Assembly (NCBI RefSeq): GCF_000515395.1
Contig: NZ_KI911782.1
Coordinates: forward strand, 2,354,606-2,418,605
Length of the DNA: 64,000 nt
Source: Jiangella gansuensis DSM 44835
GTDB taxonomy: Bacteria; Actinomycetota; Actinomycetes; Jiangellales; Jiangellaceae
Direction of reading: 5' to 3'
In this document: positions 7,643-14,934 of the stretch, one piece after another
How positions within the stretch are numbered: the first letter of the stretch is position 1
How the letters are laid out: every line of letters starts with the position of its first letter
Notes under the pieces: model-generated
Told to the model about the DNA's origin: nothing
Database searches by the model: none
Seen by the model: only the letters and a program-made list of their open reading frames with translations
Position numbers and translations under genes: made by a program

Positions 7643-9052
7643 TTTGAGGGCCGGCAGCGGGGGAGTGGTGGCGGCGAGGGCGGCCAGCGCCGCGGTGAAG
7701 CACGCCGCGGGCGGCTGGACGAGGCCGGCGCCGACCTGGCCGGTGCCGGCGACCCGTCCCGCGATCCCGGTGTTGATCTGCGGCAGGATCCCGGTGCGAG
7801 CCACGAGCGTCACGTCGATCCCGGTCGGTGCGCCGCGGAACTCCAGGATCGGGAAGGCGTAGGCCGGGTTCTCCGCGAGCGTGATCTCGTACATGAGACG
7901 GCTGGTGGCCAGCGCGTCCGGCACGGTGCCGCCGACGAACCGGACGATCGCGGGCGCTGACGCCATGGCGAACCCGCCCAAGCCCATCGTCTCGGTGATG
8001 GTGGAGTCGCCGATGTCGGGGTTGGTGTCATCCGGGCCGTATCCGCCCAGGTAGAGGCCGGACGGGGTGTTGGCCGGCGCGGTGAACCACTGCCCGCCGG
8101 TGCCGGACAGTTGCACGCCGAAGTCGGTGCCGTTGCGGGCCATCGTGGTGACGACGCTCGACCCTGGGATGCCGGCGGCGGCCGCGGTCTGCAGCTTGCC
8201 CGCCGGCATCACCAGGTTGAGGAAGAAGTGGTCGTTGCCGGAGACGAACCGGGCGACCTCGGCGACGTCCGACGACGGCAGGCCGCTCTCGACGAGGTCG
8301 GGAAGCAGATCGCGCAGCAGCATGAGGGTGCCGGCGCGGTTGCGGTTGTGGCCTTCGTCGCCCATCTGCACCATCTGCGCGACGATGCCCTTGACGTCCA
8401 CGCGCCCGCGCCGGCGTACCGCGGCCTGTAGCGCCGGGCCCAGCACGTCGGCCATCCAGCGCAGCCGGTCGATGACCTCCGGCCCGTACGCGCCGTAGCG
8501 CAGCACCGCGCCGAGGCCCTCGTTGAGCGAGCACCAAGAGGTTCCGCCGTGGACGTCGTCGCGCAGTTCGAACAGCCACATGGACGGGGATACGACGCCG
8601 GCCATCGGCCCGACGCCGCCGCGGTCGTGGCACGGCGCCAGCTCGATCCCGGATCCCCTCGCCAGCAGTGACTCCGCTTCGTCCGGCGAACCGGCCAGGC
8701 CCTCGAACAGCATCGCTCCGACGAGCGCGCCGCGCATCGGTCCGGACGCCCGGTCCCAGGTCAGCGGCGGCCCGGCGTGGAGGAACTCACCCGGCTGCAG
8801 GCCGAGCACCTCGCGGGCGGGCCGCACGTCCACCAGGTCCGCGGTGGCGGCCAGCATCCGCGATACGGCCCGCGCGTTGGCCTCCGGCCGGCGCGGGTCG
8901 GCCAGCACTCGGGCCAGGTCGTGCGCGGTGCCGGGCATCGGCGGGCGCCAGTCGACCGGTGTGACGGGTACGGCCTGCGCGGACAGCGCCGCGGCGAACA
9001 GGTCGACGCCGGCGGTGACCACGCGCGGCGGCGTGCCGAGCAGGTCAGCCAT
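7640..9052 (-). CDS. DUF1116 protein, AllG (YlbE)-like transcarbamylase subunit
   Basis: A 470-residue DUF1116 protein. In Escherichia coli the homologue YlbE/AllG forms, with FdrA/AllF and YlbF/AllH, the oxamate transcarbamylase, which phosphorolyses oxalurate to carbamoyl phosphate and oxamate in allantoin catabolism. Recognisable family stretches include APCHDRGGVGPMAGVVSPSM, FVSGNDHFFLNL and NGTDFGVQLSG. The three genes are in the same order and strand as a complete set here (AllH-like, AllF-like, AllG-like). This start overlaps the AllF-like stop by 8 bases. There are no allantoin genes in view, so another ureido acid, such as ureidomalonate, is an equally good substrate candidate (inference). 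Confidence 0.85.
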   Translation of the reverse strand: MADLLGTPPRVVTAGVDLFAAALSAQAVPVTPVDWRPPMPGTAHDLARVLADPRRPEANARAVSRMLAATADLVDVRPAREVLGLQPGEFLHAGPPLTWDRASGPMRGALVGAMLFEGLAGSPDEAESLLARGSGIELAPCHDRGGVGPMAGVVSPSMWLFELRDDVHGGTSWCSLNEGLGAVLRYGAYGPEVIDRLRWMADVLGPALQAAVRRRGRVDVKGIVAQMVQMGDEGHNRNRAGTLMLLRDLLPDLVESGLPSSDVAEVARFVSGNDHFFLNLVMPAGKLQTAAAAGIPGSSVVTTMARNGTDFGVQLSGTGGQWFTAPANTPSGLYLGGYGPDDTNPDIGDSTITETMGLGGFAMASAPAIVRFVGGTVPDALATSRLMYEITLAENPAYAFPILEFRGAPTGIDVTLVARTGILPQINTGIAGRVAGTGQVGAGLVQPPAACFTAALAALAATTPPLPALK

Positions 9053-10538
9053 GGTCGCCTCGCACGAGGTCGACGGCAGCGCGGGCGGCGTGCGCGTTGG
9101 ACAGGTGCACCGATGCGCCCGCGTCGCGCAGCACCTTGGCCTGCGCAGAGAGGTCCTGGGGGTCGTCGGAGGTGCCGATGAGGGCGACGACGACGGCGAG
9201 GTCGCGCCCGCGTGCCCCGGCTTGATTGCGAGCCCGGACGATCGCGGGCGCCAGGTCCGCGGCCGGGTCCGGGTGGGCGCCGTGCCCGAGGACGACGTCG
9301 AGCAGGACGACCCCGCAGGACGGGTCCGAAGCCTCGGCGTGCAGCCGCTCGATGCGCAACGAGTTGTCGATCATCGGATGCGGCCGCCCCCGGGTGTAGT
9401 CGTCGTCGCCGAAGTCGATCATGGTGTGACCGTCGGCCGGCTGCCCGGGCGCCAGGGCCCAGTCCGGCCGCAGCGGGATGTTCGACCGCACCGGTCCGAG
9501 CGCCTCGCTGACGATGATCATGGCCTCGTCGCAGAGCGTGCCGCCGGCGTAGAGTCCGCGCACCGAGGCGTACGGCCCGCGCCGCGATACCGTCGCCGGC
9601 CACCAGCGCGGGGGCCGCCACTCGGCCCCGGCCTGAGTGACCACGGTTTCGGCGACAGCGGTGAGGTCCGGCTGGCCAGGTCCCAGCAGCGCCAGGACCA
9701 CGGGGGTGGGCAGTTCCTCCGCCCGCTTCCGCACTGCCTCGGAGACGTCCGGCGCCGGCGGCTTGCCGACGACGACGATGAGCTCGGTGGCGTCGTCCCC
9801 GGCCAGCAGATCGAGCGCCGCGAGCGTGGAGACGCCGCCGACCGCCGAGGCCAGGTCGCGGCCACCGACCCCGATGGCGTGGCTGATGCCGACGCCGGCG
9901 CCGTCGACCAGGCTCATGAGCTGCTGCGCGCCGGTGCCGGACGCGGCCACGACGCCCACCCGACCGGGCCGCACGACGTTGGCGAACCCGAAGCCGACCC
10001 CGCCGATCACGGCGGTGCCGCAGTCGGGGCCCATGACCAGCAGGCCCCGGTCGCCGGCCTCCCGCTTGAGCCGGACCTCGTGCTCGACCGGGACGTTGTC
10101 GGAGAACACGACGACGTGCAGCCCACTCTGCAGCGCGTCCATCACCTCGGTGAAGGCATGCTCACCCGGCGTGGAGACGAACGCGACGGTGGCGTCGTCG
10201 CGACGGACCGCGGACCCGATGGTGCGCGGGGACGGTCCGGCGCTCACCCCGGTCGGCCCGGCCTCGGCGCCGCGATCGCTCAGGGCGGACTCCAACCGGG
10301 CCAGTGCCCGGGCGAGGGTGTCGTCGTCGCCGGCCTCGATGCCGACCACCAGGTCGCCGGGGCCGGCGCCGTCCGGGCGGTCGAAGCCCATGCCGGCGAG
10401 CAGGTCGAGGTTGAGATCGGTGGCCATGGCGACCAGCGCGGACGCCACTCCGGGTTCGGTCGCCACGGCCCGGCTGACCTGCATGAGCGCCACCGAGTCG
10501 TGGTAGGTGCCGGGGCGGACCTCCAGGTGGCGGGTCAT
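9045..10538 (-). CDS. FdrA-like (AllF) acyl-CoA-synthetase-fold transcarbamylase subunit
   Basis: A 497-residue FdrA-family protein, with a succinyl-CoA-synthetase-like fold. The N-terminus (MTRHLEVRPGTYHDSV, then LMQVSR) and the internal MGPDCGTAVIGG, VVAASGTGAQQL and GVGGRDL stretches are typical of FdrA. The family is part of the AllFGH transcarbamylase, which makes carbamoyl phosphate from a ureido acid. I set the start at the ATG that overlaps the stop of the AllH-like gene (ATGA). Open reading upstream of this ATG is antisense to pucR and not coding. A carbamate kinase that could use the product is encoded at 32423. Confidence 0.87.
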   Translation of the reverse strand: MTRHLEVRPGTYHDSVALMQVSRAVATEPGVASALVAMATDLNLDLLAGMGFDRPDGAGPGDLVVGIEAGDDDTLARALARLESALSDRGAEAGPTGVSAGPSPRTIGSAVRRDDATVAFVSTPGEHAFTEVMDALQSGLHVVVFSDNVPVEHEVRLKREAGDRGLLVMGPDCGTAVIGGVGFGFANVVRPGRVGVVAASGTGAQQLMSLVDGAGVGISHAIGVGGRDLASAVGGVSTLAALDLLAGDDATELIVVVGKPPAPDVSEAVRKRAEELPTPVVLALLGPGQPDLTAVAETVVTQAGAEWRPPRWWPATVSRRGPYASVRGLYAGGTLCDEAMIIVSEALGPVRSNIPLRPDWALAPGQPADGHTMIDFGDDDYTRGRPHPMIDNSLRIERLHAEASDPSCGVVLLDVVLGHGAHPDPAADLAPAIVRARNQAGARGRDLAVVVALIGTSDDPQDLSAQAKVLRDAGASVHLSNAHAARAAVDLVRGDHG

Positions 10539-11368
10539 GACGCCCACCGGGCCGGGGCGAGGGCGAGGAGCACGCCGAGGTGGAGCGCCGCGCCGGAGGT
10601 GTGCCCGACCCGCAACAGCGCCCGGGCGGCGGCGTCGACATCGGCGTCTGGCCGGCCCAGCGCCCGGACCAGGCTCGTGAGCTGGGGAATCCCGAGGCCG
10701 CGGCGCGCGTGCGCGAGCAGGCCGGCCGAGACCGCGGTGGTGCGCTCGAACGGCCGCGTGGCGCGGACCGCGCCGTCCAAGGCGTCGGCCATGTCGGCAG
10801 CGTCGGCTGCGTCCCGCCGCGCTGCCGCCAGGGCGACAAGCGCGCCGGCCAGGACGTCGTCGCCGGCCGGGGTGAGACCCGGGCCGAGGCCGAGCAGCCC
10901 GCACACGGCGGCGCCGACGTCGCCGGCACCACTCAACGCGGCGGCGAGCCGTCCGGCGCCGCCTGCGACGGCGGCGTCCACGTCGGGCTGGGTTTCCTCG
11001 GCAGCGCGGGTGGCGGCCAGGCCGAGGTCGGCGATGCGGGCCGGCTGCGGCCGCCACCAGCGGACCACCGTGACGCCGGCGCCGTCTCGTACCCGGATCG
11101 AGCCGTCGCCCACCGTCACCGGCGTGCCCACCCGCACCCGTGGCGGCGGCACGGCGGTGACGACGGCGCACGGCAGTCGGACGGCGTCCGGGCCGGTGAC
11201 GCACACGAGGTCGGTACCCACGGCGACGGCGAGCAGGTCGCGGGTGGAGGCCACGGCCTCCCCGGCGAGCCGTGGCCCACCCACGAGCTGGGCGACGGCG
11301 GTGCTCGCCGCGCCCGGCGCCGGCGTCCGGACCACGGATGTGAGGTCCGGTGCCGTCGAAACCGGCAC
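10535..11368 (-). CDS. DUF2877 protein, AllH (YlbF)-like transcarbamylase subunit
   Basis: A 277-residue DUF2877 protein, the third component of the AllFGH-type transcarbamylase and here the first gene of the operon. The family-defining LLGLGPGLTPAGDDVLAGALVAL motif region lies near residues 155-177, and LRVGHTSGAALHLGVLLAL is near the C-terminus. The start is an ATG at 11368 next to a 76-base intergenic region shared with the divergent pucR gene. This is the usual arrangement for a catabolic operon controlled by a local PucR regulator. Its 3' end overlaps the FdrA-like start by 4 bases. Substrate is inferred from context only. Confidence 0.85.
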   Translation of the reverse strand: MPVSTAPDLTSVVRTPAPGAASTAVAQLVGGPRLAGEAVASTRDLLAVAVGTDLVCVTGPDAVRLPCAVVTAVPPPRVRVGTPVTVGDGSIRVRDGAGVTVVRWWRPQPARIADLGLAATRAAEETQPDVDAAVAGGAGRLAAALSGAGDVGAAVCGLLGLGPGLTPAGDDVLAGALVALAAARRDAADAADMADALDGAVRATRPFERTTAVSAGLLAHARRGLGIPQLTSLVRALGRPDADVDAAARALLRVGHTSGAALHLGVLLALAPARWAS

Positions 11369-11444
11369 GGGTCACCTCCGTTCCGCCCCAAGATCGTCCA
11401 ATGGGGACTGCCACGAACGTAGTCCGGACCGCTACGGTCTTCGC
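11369..11444. promoter_or_regulatory. divergent allH-like / pucR control region
   Basis: These 76 bases separate two divergent starts and must hold both promoters. Visible symmetry includes CCCCA with TGGGG flanking AGATCGTCCAA (11385-11405) and GACCG with CGGTC around CTA (11427-11439), just before the pucR ATG. PucR may bind here to control both directions; this is inference. Confidence 0.45.
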
Positions 11445-13160
11445 ATGGGCAAACTTGCCAACGATAGGCCCTCGGCTTCGCTGGACTTGCCAGCGCCGGG
11501 TGACGGCAAGTGGCCGACGCACGCGGTGCCCGGCCTGACGGTGCGCAGGGCGATGGAGATCCCCGCGCTGGCAGGGGCCCGGTTGCTGGGCGGCGAGCAG
11601 GGCCTGGACCGGGTGGTGCGACGGGCCAACATCATGGAGGTCCCCGACATCCTGCCCTGGGTCAAGCCGCACGAGCTGTTGCTGACCACGGGATACCCGC
11701 TGCGCAACACCCCGCAGGGGCTGACGGGCCTGGTGACGGAGCTGGACGCGCGCGGGCTGTCCGCGCTCGGCGTGAAGCTGCACCGGTACCTGGACGCGCT
11801 GCCGGACGAGATGATCGAGGAGGCGGACCGGCTCGGGCTGCCGCTGTTGCTGCTGCCCGACGCCGTAGGTTTCGACGACATCCTCAACCAGGTGCTCACG
11901 GGTGTCCTCAACCGGCAGGCCGCGGCGCTGGAGCGGTCCTGGGAGGTGCACCACGCGCTGCTGTCGGTGGTGCTGGAGGGCGGCGGGCTGTCCGAGCTGG
12001 CGGCCAAGACGTCCGCGGTGCTGGGCGTCGAGGTCTTCGTGACCACCTCCGACGGACGAGTGCTCGCCGAAGGCGGCAACACCGACGATCTCACGGCCTG
12101 GCGCCGCACGCCGTCGTTCGACTCCTCCGGCCGCTTCCGTACCGAGCACGAGCCCGGTGGCGTCCACGAGCACCCCGACGTGCCGGGCTGCCACGCCGTC
12201 GTCTCCATCGTCGCCGGCCGGGTCGACCACGGCCGCATCGTCGCGTTCGCCCGGCACCGACTCCTCGACGACGCCGACGTCCACGTCCTCGAACGCGCCG
12301 CGACAGTGGCCGCGCTGGCGGTGATCAAGCAGCTCGCGGTGACCGCGGTCGAGGGCAAGTACCGCGGCGACTTCCTCCGCGACGTGCTCGCCGGCCGGGC
12401 CGGTGACCGCGCCCGCGTCGTCACGCACTGCGAGTCGCTGGGCTGGGACGTCGACCGGCCACTGGTGGTCGTCGTGGCCGAGCTGGACGCGGACACCGGG
12501 CCCGTGCCGGCGACCGGACTGCAGCTGCGGCCGGTTCAGGAGCGCTTCAGCGTCGCCTGGCACAGCGTCCTGGCCCGCCGGGACAGCCGGGCCGCCGTCG
12601 TCGGGTTCACCCAGGAGGTGGTGGCGCTGGTACCGGTGCCGGCCGGCCAGGACGCCGAGGCCGTCGTCCGCGAGCTGGTCCGCCAGGTGGCCGGCGACGG
12701 CGGCGGTGGCCGGCGCTCGTTCTCCACCGGGATCAGCCGGCCCGTGGACGATCCCGAACGGCTGCCGGCCGCCTACGAGCAGGCGCGCCGCGCCGTCGAC
12801 GTCGGGCGGCAGATGAACGGGCCGGGCTCGCTGGCGCACTTCGACAGCCTGGGGTCGTTCCGGCTGCTCAGCCAGATCGAGGACCGCGAGGAGTTGCGCG
12901 GCTTCGTTCGCGAGACCCTGCACGGCCTGGCCGCGGAGGACGACCCGGAGATGGCGGATCTGCGGCACACCCTCAAGGTGCTGCTGGACACCAACCTCAA
13001 CGTGGCCGAGGCCGCCCGGCAGCTGCACTTCCACTACAACACGCTGCGGTACCGCATCACCAAGCTGGAGCGCATCCTCGGCCCGTTCACCGCCGATCCC
13101 GACCTGCGGCTGGACCTGGCGCTGGCGCTGAAAGTGCTGCAGATGCGCGGCCTGAGCTGA
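11445..13160 (+). CDS. PucR-family transcriptional regulator
   Basis: A 571-residue regulator. The N-terminal PucR domain begins about residue 30 (LTVRRAMEIPALAGARLLGG, then ANIMEVPDILPWVKPHELLLTTGYP). A central region resembles the GGDEF-like/CdaR ligand and dimer domain. The C-terminal PucR-type helix-turn-helix has LNVAEAARQLHFHYNTLRYR near residues 525-545. PucR controls purine catabolism in Bacillus, and relatives control purine, pyrimidine and amino acid breakdown. It is divergent from the AllH-F-G operon and near the permease/molybdenum-hydroxylase operon. I chose the ATG at 11445; the long in-frame sequence upstream is antisense to the all-like genes. Confidence 0.92.
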   Translation: MGKLANDRPSASLDLPAPGDGKWPTHAVPGLTVRRAMEIPALAGARLLGGEQGLDRVVRRANIMEVPDILPWVKPHELLLTTGYPLRNTPQGLTGLVTELDARGLSALGVKLHRYLDALPDEMIEEADRLGLPLLLLPDAVGFDDILNQVLTGVLNRQAAALERSWEVHHALLSVVLEGGGLSELAAKTSAVLGVEVFVTTSDGRVLAEGGNTDDLTAWRRTPSFDSSGRFRTEHEPGGVHEHPDVPGCHAVVSIVAGRVDHGRIVAFARHRLLDDADVHVLERAATVAALAVIKQLAVTAVEGKYRGDFLRDVLAGRAGDRARVVTHCESLGWDVDRPLVVVVAELDADTGPVPATGLQLRPVQERFSVAWHSVLARRDSRAAVVGFTQEVVALVPVPAGQDAEAVVRELVRQVAGDGGGGRRSFSTGISRPVDDPERLPAAYEQARRAVDVGRQMNGPGSLAHFDSLGSFRLLSQIEDREELRGFVRETLHGLAAEDDPEMADLRHTLKVLLDTNLNVAEAARQLHFHYNTLRYRITKLERILGPFTADPDLRLDLALALKVLQMRGLS

Positions 13161-13192
13161 CGTCGTCGTCCCCGGGATGCTTGGATCGGTCC

Positions 13193-13615
13193 ATGCCGAA
13201 GCCTCCACTTCCCGACGACGTCACCACGTTCCTCGCCCGGCCCAACCCGGCCGTCATGGCGACCATGGGGCCGGCCGGCCCGGTCACCGTCGCTACCTGG
13301 TACCTGTGGGTCGACGGGCGGGTCCTGGTCAACCTCGACGAGGGGCGCAAACGGCTGGAACACCTGCGCGCGGACCCCCACGTGAGCCTCACCGTGCTCG
13401 ACGAGTCCAGCTGGTACACGCACGTCAGCCTGCAGGGGCGGGTGAGCGAGCTGGCCGACGACCCCGGCCTCGCCGACATCGACCGGCTGGCCGTCCACTA
13501 CACCGGCAAGCCGTACCGCGTGCGGGACCGCCGCCGCGTCAGCGCCTGGATCGAGGTCGACCGCTGGCACGGCTGGGGGAGTCTGAAGAACACCGACGCG
13601 GACCAACACCGCTGA
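13193..13615 (+). CDS. PPOX-class F420/flavin-dependent oxidoreductase-like protein
   Basis: A 140-residue split-barrel protein of the pyridoxamine-phosphate-oxidase superfamily, in the subgroup annotated as probable F420-dependent enzymes. Typical stretches are FLARPNPAVMATMGPAGPV, ATWYLWVDGRVLVNLDEGRKR and DPHVSLTVLD. Such proteins bind F420, FMN or heme, and the substrate is unknown. ATG at 13193 is preferred over the TTG at 13181. It is 32 bases after pucR in the same direction but has no evident pathway link. It faces the convergent GNAT gene. F420-type enzymes support the actinobacterial origin. Confidence 0.8.
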   Translation: MPKPPLPDDVTTFLARPNPAVMATMGPAGPVTVATWYLWVDGRVLVNLDEGRKRLEHLRADPHVSLTVLDESSWYTHVSLQGRVSELADDPGLADIDRLAVHYTGKPYRVRDRRRVSAWIEVDRWHGWGSLKNTDADQHR

Positions 13616-13660
13616 GCTGCTGACGGCGCGGCCGCGCCGGCGTGGACCGGCCCGGCCCCG

Positions 13661-14233
13661 TCAGCGCAGGCCGACGCAGTCGTGCCGCCAGAAGATCTCC
13701 GAATAGACCAGCGTGCCGGTCAGGGACGGCTCGAACGCCGGCAGCCGGTGCACCTGGAACGCCGCGTCCGGGATACGCAGCGACGGCCTGCGGAACCCCA
13801 GCTCACCGGCGGGTTCGAAGCCGTACCGGGTGTAGTAGCCGGGATGGCCCTCGAGGAACACCAGCGGCACGGACGTGTTCGCCAGCAGGTCGAGCCCGCG
13901 CCGCACGAGCGCGGACCCGATGCCCTGCCCCTGCCGGTCCGGCCGGACGCCGAGCGGGCTGAGCACCAGCACGTCGACCAGCCGATCCGGCGCGTCCAGC
14001 AGGGACCGGGTGAACAGGACGTGCCCGACCACCTCCCCGGCGTCGGCGGCGACCAGCGACAGCCCGGCGCCGGGATCGGGGGAGGGCGCGGCGCCGGGTG
14101 CCGCCCCCGCGGGAAGCAGGGTCCGTAGATCGTCGGTCAGGTCGGCGACCGTGCGCCCGGAGTCACCGAACGCTGCCTGGTGGACCTCGCGGACCGCGTC
14201 GTGATCGGCCGGCCGTTCGGCACGTAGCTCCAT
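13661..14233 (-). CDS. GNAT-family N-acetyltransferase
   Basis: A 190-residue acetyltransferase. The acetyl-CoA pyrophosphate-binding motif appears as LGVRPDRQGQGIGSALVRRGLDL, and HPGYYTRYGFEPA near residues 135-147 is characteristic of a common small-molecule GNAT group (YhbS-like). The C-terminus ends with LVYSEIFWRHDCVGLR. The substrate is unknown. I start at the ATG at 14233 (MELRAERPADHDAVREVH); continuing upstream adds an improbable basic stretch with no family match. It is a single gene, convergent with the PPOX-class gene and divergent from the 96-residue hypothetical. Confidence 0.85.
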   Translation of the reverse strand: MELRAERPADHDAVREVHQAAFGDSGRTVADLTDDLRTLLPAGAAPGAAPSPDPGAGLSLVAADAGEVVGHVLFTRSLLDAPDRLVDVLVLSPLGVRPDRQGQGIGSALVRRGLDLLANTSVPLVFLEGHPGYYTRYGFEPAGELGFRRPSLRIPDAAFQVHRLPAFEPSLTGTLVYSEIFWRHDCVGLR

Positions 14234-14431
14234 GCCTCGCACCGTAGGCGGGCCCCGTCGTCGCTCGCACTCGATTTTCTGCCGGTCCGGGCGTTCGCCC
14301 GGCTCACCGTGCCTGCATCCGCCGTGAGGCGGGAACAGCCCTCGCGCTACGTTTTGGTTAGCAAAACCCTTGATCCGTGAAACGATACAACCGAGAATGG
14401 TGTCTATACGTAGCCGTCCGATGGGAGAGCG
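14234..14431. promoter_or_regulatory. divergent intergenic region with an AT-rich operator-like repeat
   Basis: 198 bases between the divergent GNAT and hypothetical genes. Part of it is distinctly less GC-rich than its neighbours. GTTTTG (14351-14356) and CAAAAC (14362-14367) form a 6-bp inverted repeat around GTTAG. GATACAA and TCTATACG further on are possible -10 regions for the downstream gene. The binding protein is unknown. Confidence 0.4.
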
Positions 14432-14722
14432 ATGCCTACCTTCGAACCGACCATCACGCCCGAGCACATCCGCGACCTCTGGGACGCCGGCCTCGGTGTC
14501 CCCGACACCGCCGACCCGCACGCCGGTGAGCAGCCCGCGCTCTGCCTCACCGCTGACGGCCGGTTGCTGGTGTCCGACCGGCCGGGCCTGCAGGCGGCCG
14601 GTACGGTCATCATCACGGCGAGCGAACTGCGCAACTTCACCCGCGGCCGGTTCACCGCCCAGGACGCCCGAGACGTCGCGTGGGCGCTCACCGAGGAACT
14701 GCGCCTCGGGACGCCTGCCTGA
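14432..14722 (+). CDS. hypothetical protein, 96 residues
   Basis: A small, acidic, soluble protein that I do not recognise. It has no signal peptide, transmembrane segment or known motif. The sequence has a globular mix: a predicted helix near the start (TPEHIRDLWDAGL), beta-prone LCLTADGRLLVSDRPG, then FTAQDARDVAWALTEEL. GATGGGAGAGCG directly precedes the ATG, giving a good ribosome site, and codon use resembles the neighbouring genes, so I think it is real. It stands alone between the divergent GNAT gene and a repeat-rich intergenic region ahead of the permease. Confidence 0.6.
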   Translation: MPTFEPTITPEHIRDLWDAGLGVPDTADPHAGEQPALCLTADGRLLVSDRPGLQAAGTVIITASELRNFTRGRFTAQDARDVAWALTEELRLGTPA

Positions 14723-14727
14723 CCTCT

Positions 14728-14779
14728 TGATCACGGCGGGGTTTCGGCTGTGATAGCGACCACTGGCCCGCCTTGATCA
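14728..14779. repeat. inverted repeat TGATCA-N-GGCGGG
   Basis: TGATCACGGCGGG (14728-14740) is matched in inverse orientation by CCCGCCTTGATCA (14767-14779), 12 of 13 positions pairing. It lies just after the 96-residue gene and could serve as its terminator. It may also be one of several palindromic intergenic repeats in this genome. Confidence 0.6.
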
Positions 14780-14810
14780 CGAAAGGCGGCGTCGTGTGGG
14801 CGCAGACGTT

Positions 14811-14836
14811 GCCGAGGATCGACTGATCACCTCGGC
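14811..14836 (+). other. hairpin upstream of the permease gene
   Basis: GCCGAGG (14811-14817) and CCTCGGC (14830-14836) form a 7-bp stem with a 12-base loop, about 100 bases before the permease start. It could be a leader hairpin or a terminator; there is no U-tract. Confidence 0.35.
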
Positions 14837-14880
14837 ACTTCGTGCCCATGCCCGATATCGGCCTGGTGCCTAAGTTGCCT

Positions 14881-14930
14881 CCATCGTGTCCCCGATGGTG
14901 ATCTGCAGATCACTGCCGTCTGCCAGGAGG
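14881..14930 (+). promoter_or_regulatory. palindromic operator candidate before the permease/cox operon
   Basis: CCATCG (14881-14886) and CGATGG (14893-14898) are an inverted repeat, followed by the perfect 16-bp palindrome GTGATCTGCAGATCAC (14898-14913). The ribosome site AGGAGG (14925-14930) comes 4 bases before the GTG start. A dimeric regulator, perhaps of FCD/GntR or PucR type, could bind the palindrome and control uptake and oxidation genes together. Confidence 0.55.
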
Positions 14931-14934
14931 CGCC

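Noticed and set aside
7640-11368. Allantoin pathway (oxamate transcarbamylase in its E. coli role)
   Set aside because: No allantoinase, allantoate amidohydrolase, ureidoglycolate dehydrogenase or glyoxylate genes are in view. The barbiturase-family enzyme suggests another ureido acid, though the E. coli role cannot be excluded.
8523-11444. Very long + strand open frame leading into pucR (over 900 codons upstream of the ATG)
   Set aside because: It is antisense to the AllH-, AllF- and AllG-like genes, is low-complexity Arg/Pro/Ala text, and the PucR family begins at 11445. It results from the high-GC third-position bias.
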